A stretch of DNA of 64,000 bases from an uncultured Flavobacteriaceae bacterium (GTDB taxonomy: Bacteria > Bacteroidota > Bacteroidia > Flavobacteriales > Flavobacteriaceae). The notes beneath the pieces are model-generated. The model made no database searches. It was not told the DNA's origin and was given only the letters and a program-made list of their open reading frames with translations. A program made the position numbers and the translations under genes. The first letter of the stretch is position 1. The number at the start of each line of letters is the position of its first letter. The stretch covers positions 1 to 64,000 of the forward strand of contig CANMSB010000010.1 in the NCBI GenBank assembly GCA_947500445.1. Reading direction: 5' to 3'. Below are positions 43,354 to 51,884 of this stretch, piece after piece.

Positions 43354-44478
43354 TTAAGAGAACATATCTTTTACCTTCTCAAAGAAGGATTTGTCCGATT
43401 TTTCGGGTTTTGGCTCAAAATTATCATTATCGCGCATTCGTTCAAAAAACTCTTTTTGTTCCTTGTTCAGCTCTTTTGGTGTCCAAACGTTAACGTGCAC
43501 CAAAAGATCGCCGCTACCATAACCGTTCAAACTTGAGATACCTTTACCGCGAAGTCGTAAAATTTTCCCGGATTGTATACCCGGTTCCAATTTGATACGC
43601 ACCTTACCACCAACGGCATCAATTTCCTTCGAACTTCCCAGAACCGCTTCCGATATGCTAATGTACAGATCGTAGTGAAGATTGTCCCCTTCCCGTTTTA
43701 GGGTGGCATGATCCTCGGTCTCTATGGCGACCAACAGGTCACCTGGCACTCCGTTGCCGGGGGCATCGTTTCCTTTTCCGCCGACCTTGAGCTGCATCCC
43801 TTCTTCCACACCCGCCGGAATTTTTATCGATACGGTTTCTTCTTGTACCCGTAAGCCTTGAGCATCGGCGTCGGCAGGTTTTTTGTCCAATAACTGTCCA
43901 CTTCCCCCACAGGCGTTACAAGTAGCCGCGGTTTGCATTCTACCCAGAATGGTATTCGCTATTTTGGTTACCTGACCGCGACCCCCGCAGGTGCCACAGG
44001 TTTTATAGGTAACCCCATCGGCCTGAATTTTACGGCGGACCTTTACCTTTTTTTCTACCCCGTTGGCCACATCTTCCAGACTTAGCTTTACCCGAATACG
44101 CAGGTTACTGCCTTTGGCCCTTCTTTGACCGCCACCACCAAAACCTCCGAAACCGCTAAAGCCACCGCTACCGCCGAACGCACCACCGAAAATATCTCCA
44201 AATTGGCTGAAAATATCATCCATATTCATTCCGCCACCGCCAAAACCGCCTCCACCTTCAAAGGCGGCATGGCCGAATTGATCGTAACGGGCCTTTTTGT
44301 CGGCATCGCTCAACACCTCGTAAGCCTCCGCAGCTTTTTTGAACATTTCCTCGGCCTTGGGATCACCGGGGTTTTTATCCGGATGATATTGAATGGCTTT
44401 CTTTCGATAGGCCTTCTTTATCTCTGCGGTAGAAGCTCCTTTGGCAACTCCAAGTATGTCGTAATAGTCCTCTTTCAT
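43354..44478 (-). CDS. dnaJ: chaperone DnaJ with reduced zinc-finger region
   Basis: 374 residues. The J domain has YHPDKNPGD at its turn; a Gly/Phe-rich part with many GG repeats spans about 75-115. The cysteine-rich part has only two CxxCxGxG motifs (CGTCGGRG and CNACGGSG), separated by about 24 residues; the usual first and fourth motifs are absent, replaced by [14 protein letters not shown] and [12 protein letters not shown]. So one zinc site, probably the second, remains. The two C-terminal substrate domains look intact ([11 protein letters not shown]). It assists DnaK. It follows grpE by 6 bases. Confidence 0.94.
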   Translation of the reverse strand: MKEDYYDILGVAKGASTAEIKKAYRKKAIQYHPDKNPGDPKAEEMFKKAAEAYEVLSDADKKARYDQFGHAAFEGGGGFGGGGMNMDDIFSQFGDIFGGAFGGSGGFSGFGGFGGGGQRRAKGSNLRIRVKLSLEDVANGVEKKVKVRRKIQADGVTYKTCGTCGGRGQVTKIANTILGRMQTAATCNACGGSGQLLDKKPADADAQGLRVQEETVSIKIPAGVEEGMQLKVGGKGNDAPGNGVPGDLLVAIETEDHATLKREGDNLHYDLYISISEAVLGSSKEIDAVGGKVRIKLEPGIQSGKILRLRGKGISSLNGYGSGDLLVHVNVWTPKELNKEQKEFFERMRDNDNFEPKPEKSDKSFFEKVKDMFS

Positions 44479-44484
44479 AGTATT

Positions 44485-45042
44485 TTAGTTTCCAACGACT
44501 ACCTTCGGATGTCGAATAATTTTGTCGCCCAGGGAAAACCCTTTTTCGACCACATCGATAATCTTTCCTTTCATTTTTTTGGATGGGGCCGGTATTTGCG
44601 TAATCGCATCATGGACTTCCGCATCAAAAACATCTCCTTCCTTTACCGCTACTTCCTTTAACCCTTTGGATTTTAAGGTTTCCTTGAGTTTGTTTTGAAT
44701 CAACCCTACTCCCTTGAACATTTCGGTGTCATCGGATTTGGAAAGCTCTTTTAGGGCACGGTCGAAATCGTCGAGTACGGGTAACAAGGATACCATTACT
44801 TCCTGACCCGCGGTACGAAAAAGTTCGATACGCTCCTTCGATGTACGTTTTTTATAGTTTTCAAATTCTGCAAAAAGACGAAGAAATTTTTCTTTTTCCT
44901 TGGCCAAATCCTCCCGCAGTCGATCTTCCTCAGAAATTTCTTCATCGGTCGTTGCTTCCGCATCTTCCGCCGCAGTAACTGTCTCGGTGTTTTCCGCTGC
45001 AACGGTTTCCTCGATACCTTCCGTTTTCTCTTTATCGCTCAT
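44485..45042 (-). CDS. grpE: nucleotide exchange factor GrpE
   Basis: 185 residues. An acidic, disordered start (about 1-45) is followed by the long helix (EKFLRLFAEFENYKKRTSKE) and the beta domain with GVGLIQNKL and KEGDVFDAEVHDAI, then GFSLGDKIIRHPKVVVG. It releases ADP from DnaK. First gene of the grpE-dnaJ unit. A palindromic mobile element lies about 80 bases before its start, close to where the promoter should be. Confidence 0.95.
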   Translation of the reverse strand: MSDKEKTEGIEETVAAENTETVTAAEDAEATTDEEISEEDRLREDLAKEKEKFLRLFAEFENYKKRTSKERIELFRTAGQEVMVSLLPVLDDFDRALKELSKSDDTEMFKGVGLIQNKLKETLKSKGLKEVAVKEGDVFDAEVHDAITQIPAPSKKMKGKIIDVVEKGFSLGDKIIRHPKVVVGN

Positions 45043-45600
45043 GTGATACTCCTAAATTGATTTACAAATTACAGTTGGCAAAAGTACTGCCAATTCTTTA
45101 AAAATGTCAAAATGTCATCAATTATACCATTTCTGATGTTAAATTACGTAAATAAAAACCCGGGATTTTTTGGGTAGGCGAAAAAGAAAATCCAAGCATA
45201 GCAGTAGCTATGGTTAGATTTTATTTTGAAGCATACACGGAAAAGAACAATTTTTAACGGGTAATTTAACATCAGAAATGGTATTAAACCTTTATCGTAC
45301 GGCCAATCTTTTTCTTTACAGAGTAGAAATGAAGCGGAATGCGTTCTTTATTGCGTTAACTCAGAAATAATGGGAGGTAGTAAAAAATGATGTCATTCAC
45401 CTAAAGGAATAGAAAGTCTATGGTACGGAACAGTATTGTATTCGGAGCCTATGATTATGACAAAGCGATGAAAACCAACTTTAGAAAAAGGAACGGAGGT
45501 TTTGGCTTGATGCAACCGATTTTGCAATGCCAAGCATCTGTACCTATTATTAAGGTTATATCGCAAAAATTAGGTGCTTACCGTTCAATAACCATGGAGC
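45043..45600. other. 558-base gap upstream of grpE, mostly mobile element and unexplained sequence
   Basis: Holds palindromic element A copy 2. The remainder (45287-45600) has a 78-codon frame starting at 45420 that overlaps the next gene and is not protein-like. No terminator for the TIGR01777 gene was found. Confidence 0.45.
45125..45283. mobile_element. MITE-like palindromic element A, copy 2 (inverted)
   Basis: About 159 bases, same element as copies 1 and 3 but in the opposite direction. Inverted ends TACCATTTCTGATGTTAAATTAC and their complement; TTA on both outer sides (45122-45124 and 45284-45286). The core hairpin GCATAGCAGTAGCTATGG is present. Confidence 0.85.
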
Positions 45601-46560
45601 CTATACATAGCCGTTTTGGTACAGTACATCGTCGGTATCCTGCTCACCGGAACTGAGGTATAGGTGTTCCAGCGTTTTGCAAATGTTCTGATGGTGGTAT
45701 ACAAAACCCTCTTCCTCTATTTTTTTGGAACTCACCCGCTGGCTCGCAAAAAGGATATAGGACATTTCGCCCAATAGGGTTTTCATGGCGAACTCCGGTA
45801 TATTGGGCAACAACAGCGGTTTTTCGAGTACCTTGGCAATTTCCTTTACCAATTTGGTATTGGTTACCGGGTTTGGCCCAACACCGTTATATACCCCCGA
45901 CAAACCGTTTTCTACAACATACATAAAAAGGCGCGCCAAGTCCCGGATATGTATCCAAGACTGCCATTGATTACCGCTTCCAAAAGCTGCTCCAGCATAA
46001 TACTTGACGGGCTTTGCCATTTCGGGAAGTGCTCCTCCCTTATCGCTCATTACCAGACCGATCCTTACTTTTGCCACGGGAAAATCGAAACCGGAAAAGG
46101 CATCTACCGCTTTCTCCCAATCGGCCACTACCTCTCCTAAAAAACTATCGTCAACACCAGGAAAATCTTCATCGTAATACTCGGTGAGCGAAGTAGGGTA
46201 TATTCCAATTGCCGATGCGGATACAAAGGACGTGATTTCGGAAACATCTATTTCAGACATCGCACGGTGCAAGGTTTGAAGCGTATTGATGCGGCTTTCG
46301 CGTATTGTCTTTTTATATTCCGCTGTCCAACGTTTGGATATGCTGGCCCCAGCCAAGTTGATGACCGCTGTAACGCCTTCAAAACAATTGGCATCTATTT
46401 CACTGGTTGCCGGGTTCCAATAAAACCCACGATAAAGCGCTTCGTTTTCAAGTTTTTCCTTTCGGGTAGTCAGGTAATGCACCGTAATGTTCTGCTGCTT
46501 GCACAACTTCAACAATTCCCCTCCCACAAGTCCCGTTGCTCCGGTAATCAATACTTTCAT
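45601..46560 (-). CDS. TIGR01777-family NAD(P)-dependent epimerase/oxidoreductase
   Basis: 319 residues, full length. An extended SDR fold with ITGATGLVGGELL at the start, YYDEDFPGVDDSFL as the characteristic region around 130-145, VRIGLVMS and NGVGPNPVTN toward the end, and a C-terminal DUF1731-like part (LLPNIPEFAMKTLLGEM). The reaction is unknown. Relatives occur from bacteria to human SDR39U1. Last gene of a minus-strand group with mnmD and DUF4920. Confidence 0.92.
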   Translation of the reverse strand: MKVLITGATGLVGGELLKLCKQQNITVHYLTTRKEKLENEALYRGFYWNPATSEIDANCFEGVTAVINLAGASISKRWTAEYKKTIRESRINTLQTLHRAMSEIDVSEITSFVSASAIGIYPTSLTEYYDEDFPGVDDSFLGEVVADWEKAVDAFSGFDFPVAKVRIGLVMSDKGGALPEMAKPVKYYAGAAFGSGNQWQSWIHIRDLARLFMYVVENGLSGVYNGVGPNPVTNTKLVKEIAKVLEKPLLLPNIPEFAMKTLLGEMSYILFASQRVSSKKIEEEGFVYHHQNICKTLEHLYLSSGEQDTDDVLYQNGYV

Positions 46561-46680
46561 ATTGTAAAAGTATTGGTTTTACAGAGGACCCTCGGTAGGT
46601 TTAATTTCGATTTAACAGAGTTGTTTAAGCTTGGTAAGCAGGATATGGGCTATGTTTTAGGCAAATTGCGGATAATAGGG

Positions 46681-47349
46681 CTATTCTATTGGTTTTCTGG
46701 CCCTAAGCATTTCTCTTTTACCGGGAGGCCCCGGCAGGCGTTCCACCACAAATCCGACCGACTGCATTGCCCGGCGTACGCTACCCTTGGCGGAATAGGT
46801 AACAAGGATGCCCCCTTTTTTTAGGGCCCGGAACATCTGCCCGAAAATTTGTTCGGTCCATAGTTCGGGTTGCACTCTTGCCCCAAAGGCATCAAAATAA
46901 ATAAGGTTAAACAAATTGGTTTCTGAAACGTCCTTAAAATACTTTTGTTGTTTGAGCAATAGAAACCGCTCTCCTATGGGCGTGGGCGTCTCCCATTTTG
47001 ACGTATGCAGCTGTTCAAAAACCTTTTTCAAGTTTTGGCCTTCCAATTGGGATACATAACCCATTTGCCCCCACTCTTCCGATACTACAGGATAAGCCTC
47101 CACGCCGGTATACCGTATGGACTTTGAAATTTTTTCCGCTTCCGAATAAGTAATCAGGGCGTTGAGTCCGGTACCAAAGCCTATTTCCAGGATGGCCACG
47201 TTTTCCGTCTCCAGCTCAAAAAGACCGTTCTTGATAAAAACATGGTACGCCTCCTGTATGGCCCCGTGTTTGGAGTGGTACTGTTCGTCCCATTCTTCGA
47301 GGTGAATGGTTTTCGATCCGTCGCCGGTAGTAATGATGCGCCTGTTCAA
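46681..47349 (-). CDS. mnmD: tRNA 5-methylaminomethyl-2-thiouridine methyltransferase MnmD
   Basis: 222 residues. It completes the mnm5s2U modification of tRNA wobble uridine in the cytoplasm, using SAM. Motifs: ETENVAILEIGFGTGLNAL (SAM site), then NLIYFDAFGARVQPELWTEQIF and GGILVTYSAKGSVRRAM, followed by LPGPPGKREMLRA. It is a stand-alone MnmD without the MnmC oxidase half. It starts 1 base after the DUF4920 stop, so the two are probably coupled. Confidence 0.93.
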   Translation of the reverse strand: MNRRIITTGDGSKTIHLEEWDEQYHSKHGAIQEAYHVFIKNGLFELETENVAILEIGFGTGLNALITYSEAEKISKSIRYTGVEAYPVVSEEWGQMGYVSQLEGQNLKKVFEQLHTSKWETPTPIGERFLLLKQQKYFKDVSETNLFNLIYFDAFGARVQPELWTEQIFGQMFRALKKGGILVTYSAKGSVRRAMQSVGFVVERLPGPPGKREMLRARKPIE

Positions 47350-47350
47350 A

Positions 47351-47854
47351 TCATTCCTTTACAAGTACACCATCGGCACGAAAACCGAAGGTTTTTTGCG
47401 GTTCTTGTATGGCCTCAATTTCCTTATCGGATTTTCCCGCATCCTTGGCATAGTGTCGTCGATCTTCCACGGAAAGCACATCCGTATAGGCAAGGCCTTG
47501 TACCACAACTTCTTTTCCCGCAATATCCTTGGGAACGAAGAATGCGTAATCCTTGAAGCGCACCATAACGTTTTGTCCGTCCGCAAGTGCCACCTTCATC
47601 CAACATCCCTTCGCCTGGCAAACCTCCTGTACGGTCCCCTTGAACTTTACCGAAATCGAATCGTTTTGGGAAAGCCCCTGATAGCGTTCCAGCATTTCCG
47701 AATTGCCCAAACTGCCTTCCTCCGTGGTGGCTGTTCCAAAAATGGCCTGTTGAACCTGAATTGCGCTTTCGGTTTCGTCCTGTGGAACGTTCTCTTGCCC
47801 AAAGGCAGCGGATGCCGTCAAAAAAAGCACAAGCAAAATGTTAAATCTTTTCAT
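47351..47854 (-). CDS. DUF4920 secreted protein
   Basis: 167 residues from ATG 47854, where a signal peptide begins (KRFNILLVLFLTASAAFGQE); an in-frame ATG at 47893 would add 13 residues and is less likely. The C-terminal part matches DUF4920 (GTVQEVCQAKGCWMKVALAD, MVRFKDYAFFVPKDIAGKEV), with a conserved KGCWM cysteine. Periplasmic; function unknown. Divergent to ilvE. Confidence 0.88.
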   Translation of the reverse strand: MKRFNILLVLFLTASAAFGQENVPQDETESAIQVQQAIFGTATTEEGSLGNSEMLERYQGLSQNDSISVKFKGTVQEVCQAKGCWMKVALADGQNVMVRFKDYAFFVPKDIAGKEVVVQGLAYTDVLSVEDRRHYAKDAGKSDKEIEAIQEPQKTFGFRADGVLVKE

Positions 47855-47955
47855 ATTCCCTAATAATGAGCGATTGCATACAAAATTGGACATTTTTAGA
47901 GGAAAAACGAAAGGCTAAACCGTATATTTATTTAATTTTATTTCTTTAAAATATC

Positions 47956-49029
47956 ATGCGCATGGAAACCACAACATTAAAGATCCCCGTAGAGCGAACA
48001 AAACAATCCAAGATCGATCAGGTCGATTTTGACAACTTGAACTTTGGTTCTGTCTTTACCGATCATATGCTGGTCTGTAATTTTCGAAATGGCGCATGGG
48101 AAATTCCAGAAATCATGCCCTACCAGGCGATAAGCTTGGAGCCCTCCGCAAAAATCTTTCATTATGGCCAGTCGATTTTTGAAGGGATGAAAGCCTATAA
48201 GGATGTTGATGAAAAAATTTGGCTGTTTCGACCGCTCGATAACTTTAAGCGATTGAACATCTCGGCCGACAGGATGGCCATTCCGGAATTGCCCGAGGAA
48301 TATTTTATGGAGGGACTCAAACAACTGGTGCGTTTGGATTCGGAATGGATTCCGCAGGCGGCCGGAAGTTCGCTATACATTAGACCTTTTATGTTCGCCT
48401 CCGGTAAAGGATTTCACGCCTCCCCTGCGGATGAGTATAAGTTCATTATTTGTCTGGCACCTTCCGGGTCCTATTTTTCGGGAAAGGTAAAAGTACTTAT
48501 CGAGGAAACGTATTCCAGGGCCGCCAATGGCGGTGTCGGATATGCCAAGGCAGGTGGAAATTATGCGGGACAGTTTTACCCAACCCAGCTCGCCGTAAAA
48601 AAAGGGTATAACCAAGTCATCTGGACGGACGACAACTCCCACGAATATATTGAAGAGGCCGGTGCGATGAACATTTTTGCACGCATCGGGGACACCCTGA
48701 TCACCGCTCCGACCAGCGACCGTATTTTAGATGGTATCACCAGAAAAAGCATATTGGAAATTGCCGAAGATGAAGGCATCCGTACCGAAGTACGAAAGCT
48801 AAGTGTCACCGAAATTGTTTCCGCGGCTGAAGATGGCTCGTTAAAAGAACTTTTTGGAGCGGGCACGGCGGCCGTAATTTCCCCTATCGCCGGTTTTGGA
48901 TACAAGGAAGTAGATTATGAATTGCCCGAAATTACCGATAGTTTTGCGGCATTGTTCAAAAAACGAATTACGGATATTCAATACAATCGCTCCGCCGACA
49001 AATTCGGTTGGCGTTATGAGGTGAAGTAG
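47956..49029 (+). CDS. ilvE: branched-chain amino-acid aminotransferase
   Basis: 357 residues. It swaps amino groups between glutamate and the keto acids of leucine, isoleucine and valine, with PLP, in the cytoplasm. It is the longer class IV form: the PLP lysine is in YAKAGGNYAG, preceded by SSLYIRPFMFAS; EAGAMNIFARIGD and DRILDGITRKSIL follow. ATG 47962 is an alternative start two codons later. A strong terminator follows 61 bases after the stop. Confidence 0.95.
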   Translation: MRMETTTLKIPVERTKQSKIDQVDFDNLNFGSVFTDHMLVCNFRNGAWEIPEIMPYQAISLEPSAKIFHYGQSIFEGMKAYKDVDEKIWLFRPLDNFKRLNISADRMAIPELPEEYFMEGLKQLVRLDSEWIPQAAGSSLYIRPFMFASGKGFHASPADEYKFIICLAPSGSYFSGKVKVLIEETYSRAANGGVGYAKAGGNYAGQFYPTQLAVKKGYNQVIWTDDNSHEYIEEAGAMNIFARIGDTLITAPTSDRILDGITRKSILEIAEDEGIRTEVRKLSVTEIVSAAEDGSLKELFGAGTAAVISPIAGFGYKEVDYELPEITDSFAALFKKRITDIQYNRSADKFGWRYEVK

Positions 49030-49090
49030 TGGTCGGGTTGTTCAGAATACAGCAGTAAACCAGCATTTGCCTCCCGCTAGACATATCGTT

Positions 49091-49126
49091 AAATTTTAGG
49101 CCCCGAAACGTCGGGGCCTAAAATTT
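49091..49126. terminator. strong two-way terminator after ilvE
   Basis: A 16-base perfect stem (AAATTTTAGGCCCCGA and its complement) with loop AACG and T-runs on both strands. Confidence 0.88.
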
Positions 49127-49196
49127 TGTGGATATCATTAAATGAAGAAACCTAGAGCTTTCACCCGAAGTTCGCATTGTTTAATCGGAGGTTTTG

Positions 49197-49877
49197 TTAG
49201 GCAACGTATTCTGAACTAGTAATCTTTATTATTCCTATTCCTCTTGGCTGATCGGTCATAGTAGCGTCAATATACCACCCGTTTCCATCTTTGTCGGTAA
49301 TTACATGCTTAAAAACAAGCAGTTTCAATTGTCTTAAAGTTTTATGTATTTCTTCCAACGTTATGGTTCGTTTAACTACCCGTGGTCTCTGTTGTTCGTG
49401 TAAAATTGCTCCTAATTTTCCATGTATTGATTTGAAAACTTGATAATCACAAAGAGAGAGTTTTATGTTTGGTACTGAAACTTCTTCTTGGGTATTAATT
49501 TTCTCTTTTGGAAAAACGAATTCAGGGTCAACTGGATTTGGCCAACTAAAGTCTCCATTTAAAGCCTTTATAGTGCTAAGTATATTTTCAGGACTATTTT
49601 CACTTCTTTTCTTTTTGGCAATCGGCTGAGAAGTACTTTGATGAAAAGTACTAATCATAAATGCTATTAACTCCATTACTAATCGAACTTGTAAAGCGAA
49701 AAATTCTTCATCCAACTCCCTAAAACCAAACTTTCTGTTCTTATTTAATTCAAATATTTCAATACGCTGTTTTATCGATAGCAAATAACCTCTATATGTG
49801 TTGGCCATATAATCTGGTAAATCCTCTTTTGGAATCTCTATCGGCTCCTTCAAACCATCTCTTAGCCTTTTTCCCAT
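49197..49877 (-). CDS. AT-rich hypothetical protein, possibly acquired
   Basis: 226 residues from ATG 49877 (GKRLRDGLKEPIEIPKEDL); the frame extends to 49913 but the added residues are unlikely. Mostly helical, no signal peptide, no motif recognised: FFALQVRLVMELIAFMIS in the middle, PRVVKRTITLEEIHKTLR in the C-terminal half. Clearly more AT-rich, and with more AAA/ATT-type codons, than the neighbours, which hints at horizontal transfer. It sits between a terminator and the MazG-like gene. The C-terminal part may bind nucleic acid, but this is a guess. Confidence 0.65.
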   Translation of the reverse strand: MGKRLRDGLKEPIEIPKEDLPDYMANTYRGYLLSIKQRIEIFELNKNRKFGFRELDEEFFALQVRLVMELIAFMISTFHQSTSQPIAKKKRSENSPENILSTIKALNGDFSWPNPVDPEFVFPKEKINTQEEVSVPNIKLSLCDYQVFKSIHGKLGAILHEQQRPRVVKRTITLEEIHKTLRQLKLLVFKHVITDKDGNGWYIDATMTDQPRGIGIIKITSSEYVA

Positions 49878-49941
49878 AATTATAGTTTTTATGTATCGCT
49901 TGAAGAAATACAAAACATGACGGGCCCCTAAAGCCCTTCTC

Positions 49942-50328
49942 TTACTTCTCCAAAATACTATTGATGTCGGGTCTAAAATAGTTCGGGCCCTTCAATACCT
50001 TACCATCTTCGCGATATATCGGATTCCCGTCGGCGCCGAGCTTGCTCATATTACTCCGTTGTATTTCTTCAAAAACGGCGTCAATCTTATGCTGCATACC
50101 ATGCTCGATGATGGTACCGCACAAAATATACAGCATATCACCAAGAGCATCGGCTACCTCCACCATATCGTTATTGGCCGCCGCTTCCAAATATTCCTTA
50201 TTCTCCTCGTCCATCAGGTTAAACCGTAATCGGTTCTTCTCCGTTCCCAAATCCGCTCGAAGGGTTTCGGAAACCCCGAGTCCGAAAGCGGTATGAAATT
50301 CCTTTACCGCCTGTATTTTATCTTTCAT
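49942..50328 (-). CDS. MazG-like nucleotide pyrophosphohydrolase
   Basis: 128 residues. All-alpha NTP pyrophosphatase fold: EENKEYLEAAANNDMVEVAD provides the ExxE...ExxD metal site (residues about 40-60), then ALGDMLYILCGTIIEHG. The tail NPIYREDGKVLKGPNYFRPD is typical of the HisE/MazG-like subgroup called nucleoside triphosphate pyrophosphohydrolase family. It probably cleans odd nucleotides in the cytoplasm. Confidence 0.88.
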   Translation of the reverse strand: MKDKIQAVKEFHTAFGLGVSETLRADLGTEKNRLRFNLMDEENKEYLEAAANNDMVEVADALGDMLYILCGTIIEHGMQHKIDAVFEEIQRSNMSKLGADGNPIYREDGKVLKGPNYFRPDINSILEK

Positions 50329-50668
50329 GTTGTGGTAATTATAGTAAAACCATTTTAGCGCCGAAAGCGACTTTTGATGCGCGACCCTAGTACACCCTAC
50401 GTTCCTTTAGGCAAAAACAGGTCGATAAAGAGATCGTTCCCCTAAATCGCATGTAATACCATTTCTGGTGTTAAATTACCCATTAAAAATTGTTCTTTTC
50501 CGAGTATGCTTCAAAATAAAAGCTAACCATAGCTATTGCTATGCTTGGATTTTCTTTTTCGCCAACCCAAAAAATCCCTGGTTTTTATTTGCGTAATTTA
50601 ACACCAGAAATGGTATAAAGAGTACAAAGTTCGGAACACTTCACTAATTTTGCTTAAAAATAAGGAAT
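50329..50668. other. 340-base gap, nearly half mobile element
   Basis: Holds palindromic element A copy 3. The rest shows no gene. Confidence 0.5.
50457..50615. mobile_element. MITE-like palindromic element A, copy 3
   Basis: About 159 bases, same direction as copy 1, from which it differs at about eight positions by eye. Ends TACCATTTCTGGTGTTAAAT and TTTAACACCAGAAATGGTA; TAA on both outer sides (50454-50456 and 50616-50618). The core hairpin CATAGCTATTGCTATG is present. Confidence 0.85.
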
Positions 50669-50857
50669 ATGTTCAGCACTGGGCAATTGATTTTTGCGCT
50701 ATTGTTTGTAGTCGTTTTTGCAGTTATTATCGTTTCTACCTATCGAAAAGACAAAAAGTTTCATCGGAAAAACTATAAAGGTGTTAAATGGGTGGGTATT
50801 TTCTTTGTTATTTTCATAATCAGCCTGTTCGTGATTAAGTTTTTCATTAAAAATTAA
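50669..50857 (+). CDS. 62-residue membrane protein with two helices
   Basis: Helix one is LIFALLFVVVFAVIIV, then a strongly basic loop (YRKDKKFHRKNYKG), then helix two, WVGIFFVIFIISLFVIKFF. The basic loop points to the cytoplasm, so both ends face out. Likely a real conserved small protein, function unknown. First of three plus-strand genes leading to crcB. Confidence 0.7.
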   Translation: MFSTGQLIFALLFVVVFAVIIVSTYRKDKKFHRKNYKGVKWVGIFFVIFIISLFVIKFFIKN

Positions 50858-50973
50858 CAGAAAGCTTACGCTTACCACAAAAATCCCCCTTTTCACAACA
50901 ATATGCTGATTTCTAGCGTATATCATAACAATTAACGTAATTTTGCGTTATTCATCTTACAAACGGGGTAAAC

Positions 50974-51153
50974 ATGATGACATTTTTTAGCATACTTTTC
51001 ATTTTAATCGGGGCGAACGCTGTTTTTATGTTTTTTAGTTTGAACGGAGTTTCAGAAAAAGCTGGAAAAACCAAAAAGGAAGTTTCCAAGAAATCCGATT
51101 CTAAAATCTACCCGATCAACTTAACTTCCTCCAAGTACAAAAAAGCGGTTTAG
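50974..51153 (+). CDS. 59-residue single-pass membrane protein
   Basis: ATG at 50974 (a second ATG follows directly). A hydrophobic helix (FFSILFILIGANAVFMFFSL) precedes a lysine-rich tail (KAGKTKKEVSKKSDSK) and ends KYKKAV. AAACGGGGTAAAC lies just upstream. The gene lies between the 62-residue membrane protein and crcB on the same strand. No family recognised. Confidence 0.6.
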   Translation: MMTFFSILFILIGANAVFMFFSLNGVSEKAGKTKKEVSKKSDSKIYPINLTSSKYKKAV

Positions 51154-51227
51154 TTTTATATCTTTAAAAACCAAAAGACGCCATTGGCAGGCGTTCCACA
51201 AATACAGTTTTGGTTTAAACCCTTATA

Positions 51228-51599
51228 ATGAAGCCGGTATTACTTATATTTTTAGGAGGGGGCGTTGGGAGCGTGCTCCGCTATGTTATCGGTAAGGCCT
51301 TCAACAACTATTTCGAACATTTTTTTCTGGGAACTTTTTTGGTCAACGGCGTCGGTTGTTTACTTATTGGTCTGATTATGGGACTATCCCTCAAAAACGG
51401 TTTGCTCTCCAGTAACCAGCTTTTGATTTTGGTCACCGGCTTTTGTGGTGGCTTTACTACCTTTTCAACTTATGCCCTGGAAGGCCATTCCTTACTTCGT
51501 TCCGGGGATCTTTGGTCCTCCGCCCTATACCTGTTCGCCAGTTTGGGTGTCGGTATACTTGCTGTCGCCCTAGGCCTATGGTCTGCCAAATTGTTATAA
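51228..51599 (+). CDS. crcB: fluoride efflux channel FluC/CrcB
   Basis: 123 residues, four membrane helices. It exports fluoride through a dimeric channel. The family signature is complete: GGGVGSVLRYVIG near the start, GTFLVNGVGCLLIGL (pore Asn) and GFCGGFTTFSTYALEG. No fluoride riboswitch was recognised in the 74 bases before it; a short GACGCC/GGCGT stem is there instead. Confidence 0.94.
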   Translation: MKPVLLIFLGGGVGSVLRYVIGKAFNNYFEHFFLGTFLVNGVGCLLIGLIMGLSLKNGLLSSNQLLILVTGFCGGFTTFSTYALEGHSLLRSGDLWSSALYLFASLGVGILAVALGLWSAKLL

Positions 51600-51750
51600 A
51601 AATAACTTTTGGAAACGTATTTCTTATTTTTTTACACATAACCTAACCACAGCCCCTGTACTTTGCCAATACTTCAAAAAATGAGGGCATTTCCTCGGAT
51701 TTTTTAGCGTTTTGTCATTTCGCGATGTTAAGTAATCGTTAATATTATAA

Positions 51751-51836
51751 TTTTTAGGGTGTTAAAATATGACACCCCTAAAATGAAGGGGGTATTATTG
51801 AAATAAATATAAAAATGATTTCACTTACCCCTAAAA
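51751..51836 (+). promoter_or_regulatory. possible operator region of the nitrogen operon
   Basis: An inverted repeat TTTTAGGGTGT / ACACCCCTAAAA (51752-51783, one bulged G) contains ACCCCTAAAA, which recurs as a direct repeat at 51827-51836; a looser version, ACCCCGTAAA, lies at about 51869. All precede the P-II gene. Repeated boxes this close to a regulated gene suggest a protein-binding site, but no regulator is known to me for this motif. Confidence 0.35.
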
Positions 51837-51884
51837 AGCAAGGGCAATTGTTTTTTTAAGATATATTTACCCCGTAAACATAAA

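Noticed and set aside
45420-45656. 78-codon frame upstream of the TIGR01777 gene end
   Set aside because: It overlaps the real gene on the other strand and lacks protein-like composition.
51154-51227. Fluoride riboswitch before crcB
   Set aside because: The short GACGCC/GGCGT stem does not fit the riboswitch pseudoknot consensus as I know it.
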